From Himantopus leucocephalus (lineage: Eukaryota > Chordata > Aves > Charadriiformes > Recurvirostridae), in NCBI GenBank assembly GCA_003993805.1, contig RSEF01000014.1, forward strand, positions 4,985,531 through 5,049,530: a stretch of DNA of 64,000 bases. Direction: 5' to 3'. This document shows, one piece after another, positions 11,039-22,679 of the stretch (its first letter is position 1; the number at the start of each line of letters is the position of its first letter). The position numbers were made by a program, and so were the translations under genes. The notes under the pieces were generated by a model. It was not told the origin of the DNA. It saw nothing but the letters and a program-made list of their open reading frames with translations, and searched no databases.

Positions 11039-11729
11039 TTCCCGGGAGGTGAACGTGCAACATCCCTCATGAGACTGGGAGGACAAAGCCAGAGGTGGAA
11101 GCAGCCCAGACCCAAGGAACTAATCTATGTCGATCTATCAAAATAATCCCTGTGCTCACTGGCCAGGCCCTAGCACCTGGAGGCCAACTAGGGAGGATTT
11201 GCCACTGAGCTCCATATTTAAGGTTTCCTGCATCCTTTATTGCTGCCATCCTTTTCGTTCTTCGCCTTCCCATTCCTCCCTCTGTGGAGGCTGAAGCTGT
11301 GACAGATGCGTTTGTTGGCTTGATTCAGAGCCCCCTGGTGCCAGCAGAAAACCTCCTCTAGACTTCAACAGATTTTGGGAAGGACTCCTGGCACCAGACT
11401 TGGATGCGGTCCCCAGGACAGCCCCCATTGTGCTGACCCACATTCAGCCCTCGGCATTTCCCATCTGGGAAAACCCTGGGAGCTCCCAGGGATGACTTAT
11501 TTCAGCGGACTGGCTCCTTGAAAGTTGCTGAGGATGGCAGCGGGCTCGGATGCAGAGTTTCCCCGTTCTTTGAGGGTCTCCCGGCTGCTCCCCATGCCCA
11601 GACGCCTCTCGTGGGGTGAGGATGGGAGGGAGCAGCCCAGGATCGCCCACCCTGTGGGAGACTAGAGCTCACCGGAGACCGACAAGCTGCCGGCCAGCCC
11701 TGGCTCTCCCTGAATGAGAGGGGAGGGAA
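11039..11729. other. Unique non-genic DNA
   Basis: GC-moderate sequence without a recognisable gene, RNA or repeat. Confidence 0.5.
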
Positions 11730-11935
11730 AAAAAAATCAAAACTTTAAGGTATATGAACTGTGAAATTAAATCGAAATACTCAAATAAGGAATCACATAA
11801 CAACATAAGCAAAGATGTTTACCAGGGCTTGAAGTTAAATACAGATTTTTTCATAAACCCTAACACCAAATGCAATAAAGTTCTCTGGAATGTTAAATAT
11901 AATTTACAAGGGAAAAAATGTGCCCTGCTGCCATA
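11730..11935. promoter_or_regulatory. AT-rich island, possible conserved non-coding element
   Basis: About 200 bases of non-repetitive AT-rich sequence sit sharply between GC-richer flanks, with several AAAT/TAAA words and no simple repeat structure. Such islands in vertebrate gene deserts are often conserved enhancers. Conservation could not be tested here. Confidence 0.3.
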
Positions 11936-11989
11936 AAGCGTCTCATGCGGTGGCCCTTTCCAGGGATCAGTCCAGGAGCAGAAGGAAAC

Positions 11990-12330
11990 ACGCTCTGCGA
12001 TACCTCGCTCAGGATTTCCCCGTCCAAAACAATCACGGCCGCACTCGGCGAGCGAGCAGCCCCATCTCGACCTGCAATGCAGCCAACAAACGGGAGCTAA
12101 TTAATCTGCGCTGCAGCTCCAGAGAAGGGGCTGCCGGTGGTGGGAGCGTCGGGTCGGGCTGTTGGCCGGCGCGGGGTCCCAGCTGCCCCAGTACGGGGTC
12201 CCAGGCACGGCCCAGTGCCTTTCAGCGCCCATCTGGACTTTGCAGTGCCCGTGCCGAAGCTGGAGAGCTCGGTCCAGGGAAAATCACGGTCTCGCAGGAC
12301 GCTTATTCCTTGACTATTGCCCTTCTCGCT
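11990..12330. other. CpG-rich stretch
   Basis: CpG dinucleotides are visibly frequent here (for example gcactcggcgagcgagcag and gggagcgtcgggtcgggctg) compared with the depleted flanks. There is no accompanying gene, TATA element or recognisable first exon. It may be a weak orphan CpG island or simply GC-rich DNA. Confidence 0.35.
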
Positions 12331-13859
12331 CCCCTGGCGTATCTGACGTTAACACCCCGAACTGACAGCACAAAGGCGGCATCTGGATAGCATAGCCTGT
12401 GGCTCTGGAGTCACGGCTGGTGGACTTGTGGTGTATCCAGATATATTCATTAAAACACTAATCAAGCAGAAGCTCATTTGTGGAATTGTCTTTGCATTTA
12501 AAAGGGAAAAAAGATGGTCGGACTACAAAGCCACTGCAGTCCAGAAGTGCTCTCCCCATAAATGACATTCGACAGCCCAGGCCAGTTAACGCCAGCCCCA
12601 CTCCTGGATGCCCGCACGGCTTTGCCAGGTCCTGTCGAAATGCCAGGGAGTGACAAACCAGGCACGGTGGTGGCAAGCTGGGGACGAAGAGCTCCTCTGA
12701 CACGCTGTGAGCTGCTCCCATGCCTCTACACACAGAGGCAGGTCTGTGCTTACGTCTACATGGGTAGATCCTCTCCTGCGGTCGTATTGGCACGTGGCAA
12801 TTATTAGAGGAAAGAATAGAAATACATGCAACAAAAAACATGTGAGGAGACTATTTCACTGTCACGCCCCTCTCTTGTGATGGGGTGAAAGACTTCATCT
12901 CTTCCTTCTTACCGTCAAACCTCTGAGGCTGTGAATTGCTCCCAGAAGTGAATGTCCCCTCTGCAAGTGTAATCTAAATGGGAGTTTTAAAATTTCTAAG
13001 TGTCAGAAATGGTCTGTCTCACATTCACAGTGTCCGCAGCGGCTTTAGTAACAGCCACCATTTTCTGGGAGCAGAACCAGCACATAGCAGTCTCTGTTCT
13101 CTTCGTGATAGAGGCAACAGAGAGGGAGGGATGATGTTTGCACGGGGTCCAGACCCCAAACTTGGTCCAATTCTTCCTGGACTAGTGGCAGATTTTAGTT
13201 TTTGGACCTGGACCTATGACAGAACCTCCTCCAAGGGAGGGGAGGTAGAGATGAATTGCTAGACATGAACATTTATGCTTAAGGGAATTGTCCCCTCTAA
13301 AGACAGATCGATGGGTCTTGTTCCTACTGCTACTGGGGACAAAACTCCCCCTGGGCTTCAGGAGGGTCTGAGGGCTGCTTGGGAGCTGAGCGAGTAGCAG
13401 AGGGAACCTGGCAGCTGGAGAGGATCAGCGGTGGGTTCTGGGGCTTGGAGGCAACCAGATTTAACCAAGAAAAATCCAACCTCTGTAAAAAAACCCCAAA
13501 AGCCAAAACCCAAATCCCCCAGACCTTACAGGAGAGAAAGTGCCCTCAAGACTAGCTCTCCACTGGCAACTTGGTTGGACAAGGAGATATATACGTGCTA
13601 AAACTAAACTAATTTTCAGCCTCTTGAAGGAAACAAAATGACTGTTGCTATCATGGTGTAGCGTGAAAGCCTGGGTCACGGGGGGACGGGAGACAATCCT
13701 TTGTTCCAGCAGTCCCAGGTGCATCATGTACTGGGCAGAACTTTAGCTTACAATTTGGGATTAAAGTAAATCCTAGTATTTTTCTGCATGCCTGCCCGCT
13801 CCCTGGCTCCCGGAGACTGCTGGGTAACTGCCTATTATCCCGTGGTTCCACTTCAGTGC
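12331..13859. other. Unique non-genic DNA
   Basis: A short AT-richer motif-bearing part occurs at 12430-12510 (TAATCA, TTTGCAT). The rest is mixed composition without a recognisable gene or repeat. Open frames at 12458-12841 (minus) and 12978-13262 (plus) have no domain. Confidence 0.5.
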
Positions 13860-13869
13860 CCTCCCCAAT

Positions 13870-14360
13870 AAAACTTTTCATATCCTTATAAACGAACTAG
13901 ATTGCCGTGTTATAAACATTTACACTGTGCTAACAGATCATCTCCGCACATCAGAATTGGCTAAATTCCCTTTTCCAGATGAATATATTGAAGGAGATTA
14001 GAGATATGATAGCTTTTCAGATTGCTGAACCCAGAGAAATTAGTTTAGTGAGCATTTACAGAGGCTAAATTGGAACCATTAAATAGTGGATTAAATTGAT
14101 GGTACTTTCATTGTCTGTCCTTCGGTACTGCTGTAAAATCAATTAGCCGTCACTATTCCATTCTCCATATAGTGAGATTGTCAGCCTGGCTAGGAGCTGC
14201 AGAGCCTCACAGCAGTAGCAAGCAGTGTGAAAATACACCTATTAGGTGATGTGGCATGAAATAACATCATAGGGCAGAATGTCCCAGTGAGATTTATCCC
14301 AGCCTTATCTCTACTTTAACAGAGAGGGGACAGACAATAGACTCTGGTGACACTCTTATC
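13870..14360. promoter_or_regulatory. Candidate conserved regulatory element
   Basis: Nearly 500 bases of high-complexity AT-rich sequence contain repeated homeodomain-type words (TTAAAT, AATTAG, ATTAGT), GATA words and SOX-like words (ATTGT), and no sustained open frame in any direction. Both edges change abruptly to GC-richer sequence. This is the typical appearance of a vertebrate developmental enhancer. Function and conservation are inferred, not shown. Confidence 0.4.
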
Positions 14361-14969
14361 CTCCGAACATGTGCACCAGGATGCTCTCTGGACTGACAAT
14401 TATTACATCGCCTCTCGACTGTCCTGAATTTTGCATCGGAAATCCCCGCTTTGCCCCCCTCTTAAACTGGCAGTGTCCCACATTAAGAGCGGAGGATTTG
14501 AGCAGAGTGGGTTTGCATCTGATTCGGGGGGAAAAAAAGGAAAGACACCAACTTTCTCCCGCTTGCTTTCATCACGGCAGCCCTAAGTCCTGTTAGCTGG
14601 CTGATTTATTGGCACGTCTCCAGCCCCCTTTTTTAGGTGCCAGGATGCTTTGTGGTAAACTAAGTCAAAAGAGAGCAAAAGGGGGGGGCAGTGTTGAAGG
14701 TGCTGCTGCTACTTCAGCGCCGTGTCCTCCCCGGCGCTCCCGCTGCTTGGCTTGGATGGTGGTCACCCTCCATGTNTCACCTTCCACACCCTGGGGCCAG
14801 CACAGCTTTGCCACAGCCAAAGAAACTGAGGCATGAGCGTCCCACCACCTCCCTGAGAGATCAGGGGCACGACACCGGCCAGAGTACTGCTGCTGAGGAC
14901 CACGCCAAGGACTTGCCAGCCCTTTTCAGCTACAGTTACTTGTTTTGCACTCTTTCTCACATGTGAGAA
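14361..14969. other. Unique non-genic DNA with one unresolved base
   Basis: Mixed GC-moderate sequence with an N at 14776. A short aaactgaggca word at about 14819 resembles the MIR SINE core seen just downstream and may be part of the same broken copy. Confidence 0.45.
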
Positions 14970-15065
14970 AAACCAGAAAAGGGTAAATAACTTGCTCCGG
15001 GGTCATGGGGTGAGTTGGTGCAGATGCGGCCGCTTCATCCTCAACCCACCGACTTCCCACCACAG
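14970..15065 (-). mobile_element. MIR-like SINE relic
   Basis: The segment aaagggtaaataacttgct, followed by ggggtcatggg and, about 40 bases later, caacccaccgacttccca, follows the order of the MIR core in reverse orientation (gaggttaagtgacttgccc, aaggtcaca, aacccaggtctcctgactcc). Divergence is high, as expected for an ancient copy. It has no coding content and the boundaries are approximate. Confidence 0.5.
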
Positions 15066-16694
15066 CTCTGCCAGGAAGAGCGCGGAACGCTGGAGCACTG
15101 CTTGCACCCGCTGCATGCAATGACCTCCTAACGGGGAAAATGGAAATATTCCCCAAATTTGTGCTATTAAACTCTTCTCTTAAAGTGTGAAATTAAAAAG
15201 TAATGAAGAAAACAAGTCTCCTAAATTTAAGCTTTAACCTTTTGACCTTGCTCCTGCCGTTTTTCCTCCCAGGGGAGGTCTCAGCCCTGGTTTGAAAAGC
15301 TATCGTCCCCATTGTCAGCCGTGGGGTGAACTGGAGGAGATTTTCCATCCCCGGAGAGCTTTCCTTTCAATCTTTAAGTTTTCTATTGAACATGAAAATG
15401 GAAAAAAGCCCCCACATTTCCAATAAAACTGCATCCAGTTCCAATTTCTTGCATTGACGTGGCAAAGTTTTTAAATCCCTTGTCAACGTCTTAGTTATGC
15501 TTCACGAAGGAACCATCTGGAGCTGCTGGCCATCGTATTAAATGTTTGCAAGGCTTGTAATATGGACACGCTGTCTTCTCAATAGCGCTCCTCTTTGCAG
15601 GGGCAAGACGGGACCCCAAGATGGGACCCCAAGTGTTCCTCACTTAGTTTAGCACCCTAAACTCGGAGGATGTTCCAGTTTCCCCTTACCCTGAGCAGGG
15701 TGTGGGGTGAAGCGGTGATTTCGGTGCAGCCCTATTTTGTGCATTGCTCCTCTGCCTGACCCAAGCCTTTCTCTTTCCTGGATGAAGCGGATGCGGAGCA
15801 GCATCCCCATCGAGACCTGTAAAACACTGTGCGCATTTGCTGCAAGCTCTTGTTCCCCAAATCTCCATCTCCTGAGTCCAAAAAGATGTCCTCTCTGTGG
15901 AGACCATCCAGTGAATGGTCTCCCACATATTCTCAGCTCATGGAAGTGGGGGGGAGACGTGGAGGGTGACAGGTAATGTCAGCTCAACACCTTTGCCCCG
16001 GATTTGGCCATGTTTACAGAGACACCCTCCGCTGCACCCCTAATCAGGTCTTACTCTCCTCCAGCCCAGGCAGCAATCAGCACTTTGTTATCACTGGAAT
16101 CTCCTTGCTAATTGAGGTCTGAGAGCCTTTATTTCCTGGACATCTCATGCATGGTGAGGGCACCACCTTTCGCAAATAAATCATGTCATCATCTGTTTGG
16201 CATCGCTCCCCTTTGCAGAGGGCTGGGAATCACAATAAAAATACTTATTTCTTTGAAGCCACCCTTAAAGCTTCTCTCTCTCCACCACTTGTCCCTCCAC
16301 AACTACCCTGGGGTTTCCAGAACCTCTCCGTAGATGGAGCCTCCACAGTGCATCTCCATCGTCAGCCCTGGAGTGAGTTTATCATGTTACAGGTAACTGC
16401 GTACATGCAACAGCAATTTCCCTGTCTAAATCCATTTATAGCCAATATTTTTTTTTATTTTCATGCACAGCATCTTCTGCCATTCCTCCTCCTCTTGTAA
16501 TTCTCTTTCTGTAGGAAATGTCTTACGTCTTCTAAAATTTTGCTTCTCTGACTTTTCAGGGATGCCTGTCTGCAACTGCTGCAGGGACAGATTCAGTGAG
16601 TCTAGGTCAGCTTCAGGACGATGCAACACGTGCTGGTGCAAATCACAAGTTTCCATCTTTTCATAGTCCACACTTCCCTCCTAGGAAGGAAGAA
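15066..16694. other. Unique non-genic DNA with AT-rich patches
   Basis: AT-rich patches at 15160-15240 and 15360-15480 may be small regulatory elements. A direct repeat of gggaccccaag occurs at about 15610-15632. Minus-strand frame 16426-16671 encodes a charged stretch with a run of glutamates but matches no protein I recognise. Confidence 0.45.
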
Positions 16695-16752
16695 TTGATG
16701 TGACCCTGAGAAAGCCACACTGCCCAGCTGAGCCTCAGTGTCCTGTCTACTG
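16695..16752 (+). mobile_element. MIR-like SINE core
   Basis: The order tgtgaccctgagaaagccac, then a short spacer, then gagcctcagtgtcctgtct parallels the MIR core in plus orientation (tgtgaccttgggcaagtcac, then gcctcagtttcctcatct). Only the most conserved central portion is recognisable, and chance similarity cannot be excluded for such a short match. Confidence 0.45.
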
Positions 16753-18110
16753 GGACTCAGGTCAGGCACCTCAGAGAAAGCTCTCTCCTGCATGGAAACA
16801 ATTCCTTCTCTTCTCCCTCTGAAGTTAAGCCTTTGCTTCTCCTGCATGTCTTATTGCATGTGACAACCTCTAAGACTCTCTATGTTAGTTCATGTTATTT
16901 CTTATCTACCTTAAAATTTCGACCCCGTGGCTTTGTCACTCCCTTGTGTCCTCCCAGCCCAGCTGCGTCACTGTCCTACTTCAGCCTTGCCCGTGGTGCT
17001 CACCCCAACATGCGAAGCAGACACAGCGGAGCAACAACTTTACTTTGGAAAAGTATGGTTTTGGCAAACTGCTTTCTTAATATTGCTCAGCCTGGTGACC
17101 GTAGTCCTCGACGGCTTGCTGTGGAGCCCACAGCAGGTTGTAGCAAGTCACACTTTGCTCCTCACCCCTTGCTGCTGACGGAGGGTGCCGTTCCTCAATC
17201 AACAGAGAGCTTCGGCAATCAGCCTGCGACATAGATCTAACTGCTTCTGCCATTGCCCCATTTATCTTCATTTCCATTTTTGTGTTGATGGGTATCATAC
17301 ACCACAAAGAGCCAGCCCAGCCGTGAAATGACACCGGACTGGCAACCTCATAATTATCCAGGCTCACGTATCAATTCTCTTCAATCCCTTCGTGACACTC
17401 CATTGCTTCCTCATAACTTCCTCATCTGACAGATCAGCACTGTGCACCCGAACCGCCTGAGAGCCCCCGGGTAATAGCCTCAGGGACAAAGTTAGCCCTG
17501 GCAGAAGTGGGCAAAGATGCTTGTTGGCTTCAGCGGGAGTTTTGCTCACTTTGTGCCAAGCCTGAATCCTGTCCAGCCTCTCTCCCATGCACACGAAGAC
17601 CTCAGCTCCTTTACCTGTACGGAAAAAGGCTTGGGGAGTACTGTAGTGTACAGGAACATCCCTGGCTCATGCAGAAACTTGGAGATGGCTCCTCCTCCAT
17701 GTTTGCTGTGATGTAGTCTGTCTTAAAGTATTCCTGTCTATAGGCACATTCATATTTTTCCTCCATATTTGGCACTAAGACAACATGGAAATGTCTCCTG
17801 AGGCAGGACGGGGTTGTGCTGGCACGGTGCATGCCAGCTTATTGATTAAGCCTGAGCTCCACCCTCTGCACCCACCGCCACTACACAAGGTCCTCAGCAG
17901 AGCATGAAGGCCATGGTAANAAGAGGAGGGCTGTCTGCCTTGGAGAGCACAAGCCACCAACCCCCAGGCTGGAGCAGCACCTGGAAGGAGGCCCAAGGCT
18001 CACCTGGGAGCTGCTGAGTATCCATGTGGCTTCATACTCCTAACGCTGGGTGAAAAGCATCTTACACCTGCCTACGGTCCCCGTGGCTCTGTCTGGTCCT
18101 CGCTGACTCA
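16753..18110. other. Unique non-genic DNA
   Basis: No recognisable gene or repeat. An unresolved base lies at 17920. Overlapping short frames on both strands show no domain. Confidence 0.5.
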
Positions 18111-18327
18111 GACCTGTAGGGCTACAAAGATGATTAGGGGATTGGACCATCTTTCTTATGNNNNNNNNNNNNNNNNNNNNNNNNNNNNNNNNNNNNNNNN
18201 NNNNNNNNNNNNNNNNNNNNNNNNNNNNNNNNNNNNNNNNNNNNNNNNNNNNNNNNNNNNGGTGGCACTGGGTGAGCTCCAGAGGGCCCTTCCAACCCTG
18301 TCCAGTCTGAGATTCCGTGATTCTGTC
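18111..18327 (+). mobile_element. CR1 LINE copy interrupted by an assembly gap
   Basis: Left of the gap, cagacctgtagggctaca followed by gatgattaggggattgga and catctttcttatg matches the CR1 3' untranslated region. Right of the gap, ccagagggcccttccaaccc leads into a diverged gattctg-type tail. Both pieces are in plus orientation and in the right order for one element, so the gap hides the middle of the copy. In a typical CR1 several hundred bases separate these two points, so the 100 Ns are very probably a placeholder length. Confidence 0.85.
18161..18260. other. Assembly gap, 100 N
   Basis: A run of exactly 100 N lies within a CR1 element. The round length indicates unknown true size. Confidence 0.99.
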
Positions 18328-18839
18328 AGGGGCTGCTCCCCTGGGTTTGGGGTGCCGCACTGCAAGGACCTGGAGCTGTGAGACCCCCACTTGCTCAGCG
18401 AGCCCCAGGGATGGTTTGGCCCGACTCTTTCTTTCTCCTCTCCTTGGGATGCACTTAAAACTCCACTGGCCATCCAAAGTGATTGCACCATGATGTCAGA
18501 GGGGCAAGGGTGCGAAACGCTGCTTTTAAGTTTCTTCCCTCACTCAGCCTGGCTGTTTCTCCCACAACATCTCCCCCATTTTGGGGCACAGCGGTTACAG
18601 GATGAGCCACAACGGTGGGAGCAGTGGGGTGAGCTCTGCAAGAGGGCTAGGGGACTTGCCCCATCCTGTGCAAACAAACTGCAATGCTCCGGCAGCAAAC
18701 CTCAGCCTGAAAACCCCCTCGGAGATGCTCTCCCTCCGCACCACCCGGGCAAAATGCAATCTGTGGACAAGGTTCCTTCCACGAGCTGGAGGAGAAGGGA
18801 TGCTGGTAGGAAATCTTTGGAGAATGGGGGACTTTTATT
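18328..18839. other. Unique non-genic DNA
   Basis: GC-moderate sequence without a recognisable gene or repeat. The 270-codon plus frame at 18391-19203 begins here but has no domain and owes its length to the GC-rich islet downstream. Confidence 0.45.
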
Positions 18840-19125
18840 CTTGCTGCCGCTTGAATCCCGCAGTCGGGCGGGCGAGGAATCCTCGCTGGCTTCCCCGGCG
18901 CTGGCAGAGCCGCGCAGGCAAGCTGGGCGGTGGGTGTTGTGCTGCCCGAGCCCCCGCTGCTCCAGGCAACTGCCTCCCTCGCCCGCGTCCTGGGCCCCTT
19001 CTGCCCATCAGATCGGCACAGCGTGTGTCCCCGGCGAGGGGGGGGGACGAAGCCAAATCCTGCCGTCGGGGGGAAGAGGGTGGCTCGTGCGAGGCTGCGC
19101 TCAGCCGGGCGCAGGGCTGGTGAAG
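18840..19125. other. Orphan CpG-dense islet
   Basis: The stretch is GC-rich with many CpG dinucleotides (for example cagtcgggcgggcgagg), whereas flanking DNA is CpG-poor. Long open frames on both strands (18391-19203 plus, 18647-19144 minus) result from the scarcity of AT-rich stop codons and have no recognised domain. It could be the promoter of an unannotated or non-coding transcript, or an enhancer-associated orphan island. Confidence 0.4.
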
Positions 19126-19139
19126 TCAGGGAGAGCCTC

Positions 19140-19870
19140 ACCACTGGTTTTTAATTTGCTTTGGATCCTGGCCATTATCATTAGAATAATCTCAAGCAGG
19201 TGATAGGCAGGAGTAAATTAATTCTGAATAAAAGCGTTCAGGGGTGGGTGCCAAGGAAGGGCAGGGGTGGGCATTGGGTACTGCCCTTGCGGGTCAGTCG
19301 AAGGGGACGTTTGGTGACAAAGTGGACTTGGACTCACGCTGGAAGGAGCATATTTCCCCACCGATGTTACATTTGTCTCTGCTAAAGATCCCCAGCTCCG
19401 AAATGCACAAGTCGCTGTTTAACAACGGATGCAGAGGGTGGTGGGAGCGGGGTTATTTATGCGATTTTATTTTTAATTCGCCTTGTCCACTGAAATCATG
19501 TGCATGAAAACAATTGAAAATAAATTATCTCCCATCTCCAGAAAGAACCTTTCACTGTTGTTCCTGGAGCCACCCGGACACACGAACAATTAATCCTCGA
19601 CTCCAGACCCAAGTGACTCAACCAATAAAACAGCTGTCAGCTGCCGGTCCTGGGGAGGTGCTGCCTAATATCCCAGGAGAGGATAATTATTCTTATCTGA
19701 TTTGGCTCTGGAATGAAATCATAAAAAGCCTCGTCCCATTCTGTAAATTCAGTTCTTCTTAGCAGGTTAAGCAGAGCCCAAATGACTAACATTTCTGTCA
19801 GCACCGACTCTGGCTAAGGGCTAATATACCATGAAGAATAACCCAATAATAAATCTTATTATGGGGAAGG
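19140..19870. promoter_or_regulatory. AT-rich islands, candidate regulatory DNA
   Basis: Immediately after the CpG-dense islet come AT-rich segments at 19140-19230 and 19480-19870, with TTTAAT, TTAATT, AATCTTAT and GATAA-type words. A less AT-rich piece lies between them. The combination of CpG islet and AT-rich motif-dense DNA resembles developmental enhancer clusters. No conservation data were available. Confidence 0.33.
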
Positions 19871-21839
19871 AAGGGAAAAAAAAAAAAAGAGAGAGAGCAC
19901 GCAAGAGTGTGAAACCTCAGAGACGACCTAGGAGGGTGCGAGGCAATTTCAGTGGCTGACAAAAGTGGTTTCGGATTGCCGTTCAGAGGGAAATTTCTGA
20001 GTAATTTTATTGAATTTCCCCAGAATATTCACCCAAATCTGAATGTTTTGGGTAGAAGCGTTTCTGGAGCCACAGGCTTATTTTCTTGGTCTTTATTTTC
20101 TTGTTCTTTTCTGTTCTTTTGATTTGGGAACACTGAACCACCAACAAGCCTTCAATGCTCCCTGGGATGGAAAATCCCCCTGGAGCCCGGAGGTGGAGAA
20201 AACCGATGCTGCGTGCTGCATGTCCCTGCCTTTGAGGTGGCAGGTAGACGAGGTCCCCTGAGTTTTCCTTTTGCCTGGGAAGTCTCTAGCACACCCCATC
20301 CAAGCTTGTCAGACCCATCTCCGTGCCCCGCTGTGCTGCAGGGACAGCCCAGTGTAGGACCAGGGCTGGGCTACCCAACGTCTTTCAGGGGCAAAGAAGC
20401 CGGAGGTGGCGGCCAAGCTGGGTAAGAGCTTCTAAACCAAACGTTTGGGTCTCTCCCTTGGAGAGGGACGCACGGGCTCAGACGCTGAAGTCGATGTCTG
20501 GGAAGGACCTGCTCTTTGGAAATGGTGAGCTCTCCCTCATCGCGGCAAGATTTACTGCCTGGGTGGAAAGTGCTTTGTTGGGGGGATGGGGCATGGTGTT
20601 GAGTTTAAAGTTCAGGATGACCTTTGCTGTTGCCTTTCATACCGCCGATCAAGAGGCTCCTGGAAATAATGACTGTGCAACTCAATCTGATGTCCCTGGG
20701 TCTCTCTTTCCTCTGGTCCCCCCGGCAGGCTGTTTCCCAGGCGAGCAGGTTGGACACTGTCTGAAGCACTGTGTGGTGGGACCCCAGCAGGTCATGGGGA
20801 CGGCTGGGGAGAGAGCTCGAGGGGTGCGCGGGGGCTCTTGATTTTGGGAAACCGCTGAGAGGTCTGGCGAGGAGGAGCTTTGCAGAAGATTGATGGCAGA
20901 ACTCTGGTGCCACGAAAGTGTTTCTCCAGCACCTGGGAAGGACATTAAGGAAAAGGGACCTGGTGGCCAGGATGGGCTGGAGAGGAGCCTCAGACCTCAG
21001 CAGGGAAAACCCGGTTACAGCCACACAAATTGTGTGCACTTTTGCCTTTGGTTTGCTGCTCCATCCCAAGGAAGCAGCAGTGGCTGGACACTCGGGGGAC
21101 CACAGGGACAGGGACAAAGAGCTGGGGTGTGTGTATGTGTGATAAGGAGACACCCCAGTGCCAGAGGGACTTGGGGCCCATCTCATCTTCCCAGGGCTGC
21201 CCGGGGCTGTCGCACCATGACATTGCCATTGCAAAGCATGTGATTCTCCCAGGCCTTGCTGGAGGGGCAGCCAGATACAATTTCAAGGAGAGACAAAGCC
21301 AGGGCTGGGGGTACCGGGGGGTCAGCGATGATGTCTCTGGGCTGAAGAGGAGAAGCGAGGAAGAGCACCGGGGTGCAACTGTACTGGGGAAGGTGGTGTG
21401 TGCCCAAGGCAAGAGGGGCTACAGCGAGGGCTTCTCATGAACCAGCAGGACCCGGACTGTCCTGGCAGCATGGGGTGTTTCGGAGAGGAGGAGGGCGGCT
21501 GTACTGATGAACAGTAGGTATTTAGAGCAAGAGGGACGGAGCCCACAGGTGTCACCCAGATGCGAGGTCATCTTCCATCCCTCCTGGGCAGAGACATCAG
21601 CTTTTATGGCTCCTTCCTCTTGGGAGCTGCCGACGACCATTGCACAGGGAGCAAGGGCGCAGCAAAAGGCAATATAAATACCACACAGCGCCGCTTGTGT
21701 CCGGAGCGCATCCAAGCCAGGCAAACCAAATCTCTAAAAAGGTGGACAAATATTTGCTGAGAAAGGCTCTTCCAGGCCTGGCTCAGGTTCAGGCTGATGG
21801 CTGAATTGTGCATATAATCTGGAGAGGCAAGGCCTGGGA
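19871..21839. other. Unique non-genic DNA
   Basis: It begins with an A run followed by GA dinucleotides at about 19876-19898. The remainder is GC-moderate to GC-rich without a recognisable gene. Opposed long frames at 20323-20841 (plus), 20605-21234 (minus) and 20890-21243 (plus) contain no domain. Confidence 0.45.
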
Positions 21840-22260
21840 TCCGGATTTTTTAAAAGAGAGATTTCTCTGTTTATGGAAGAAACGTTAGGACTGCTAGAAA
21901 GTGCTATAATCCCTCAGAAATGGTGATAAATCTAAGATGGAAACATACTATATAAATTTCTATAAATCACATATTCTTTTCTACAGTCTGGGTACAATTG
22001 GATAATACTGCACTAATAAAGCTTTATACATTTCATTTTCATCTTTAAAAACCCTCTGAAATTCTGTTTCTGGAATAACTTTGATTTATGCCTCTTTGTC
22101 TTTTCCAGTGATCGTATCTCCATCTGGTGGGAGCGAAGTACTGGTAAGACTGACCAGCACAGACCAGCTAAAAGCCACGCGGGAACAACAGTTTCAGCTG
22201 GAGGTGAGCTTTATTGTTTACTATATGAAGATCTAAAGAGAGAGAGACAACTGGTGATAC
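21840..22260. promoter_or_regulatory. AT-rich island, candidate regulatory element
   Basis: The AT-rich unique block at 21840-22080 has TAATAAAG and ATAAATC words. It is followed by a segment with interleaved ctggt/accag words near 22135-22170 that could form short hairpins. No repeat family was recognised. Confidence 0.3.
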
Positions 22261-22679
22261 CACCCTGGGACAATAAATTAAGCCACCTCAGAGATGGAAA
22301 AAAAAAAATAAAAAAAAGAGGAGTGAACAGTGACCACGTCAGGGATCTGGTCTCCATCGGAGGGAAGCAGGGAGCGGTCCAGCAGGGCTGGTAAAATCAA
22401 AGATCTCTTGGAAACAGGAGTGTCTACGATGAGGAAGCTGCAATGGTTCAGGAACGGGCTAAGGTGGCCCAAAGGTGACCATGGGCTGCTCCAGTCCGAT
22501 GGAGGAAGAGGGTGGCCAAGGATGGGAAAGGCTCAGCGAGCCCTGCCGAGATGGGAATGGCCCGTCTGGACGTGCAGTTCAAGACAAAGAAACGAGGCCA
22601 GAGAAAGTGATGGATCGGCAGCGGTCGCGTGGGTAGCAGGACAGCAAAAATTGCCTCCACTGTGAGCTGCAATGCAAGG
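22261..22679. other. Unique non-genic DNA with an A-rich tract
   Basis: An A-rich low-complexity tract lies at 22298-22318. The rest is purine-rich and GC-moderate, with no recognisable gene. Confidence 0.45.

Noticed and set aside
16426..16671. Charged minus-strand frame with a glutamate run, preceded by a pyrimidine-AG word
   Set aside because: Looked exon-like for a moment, but it matches no protein I recognise, and part of the upstream sequence resembles a MIR core.
18391..19203. 270-codon open frame
   Set aside because: Same GC-composition effect, with competing long frames on both strands and no recognised domain.
20605..21234. 209-codon minus-strand open frame
   Set aside because: Overlaps open frames on the plus strand. 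No domain or splice structure.
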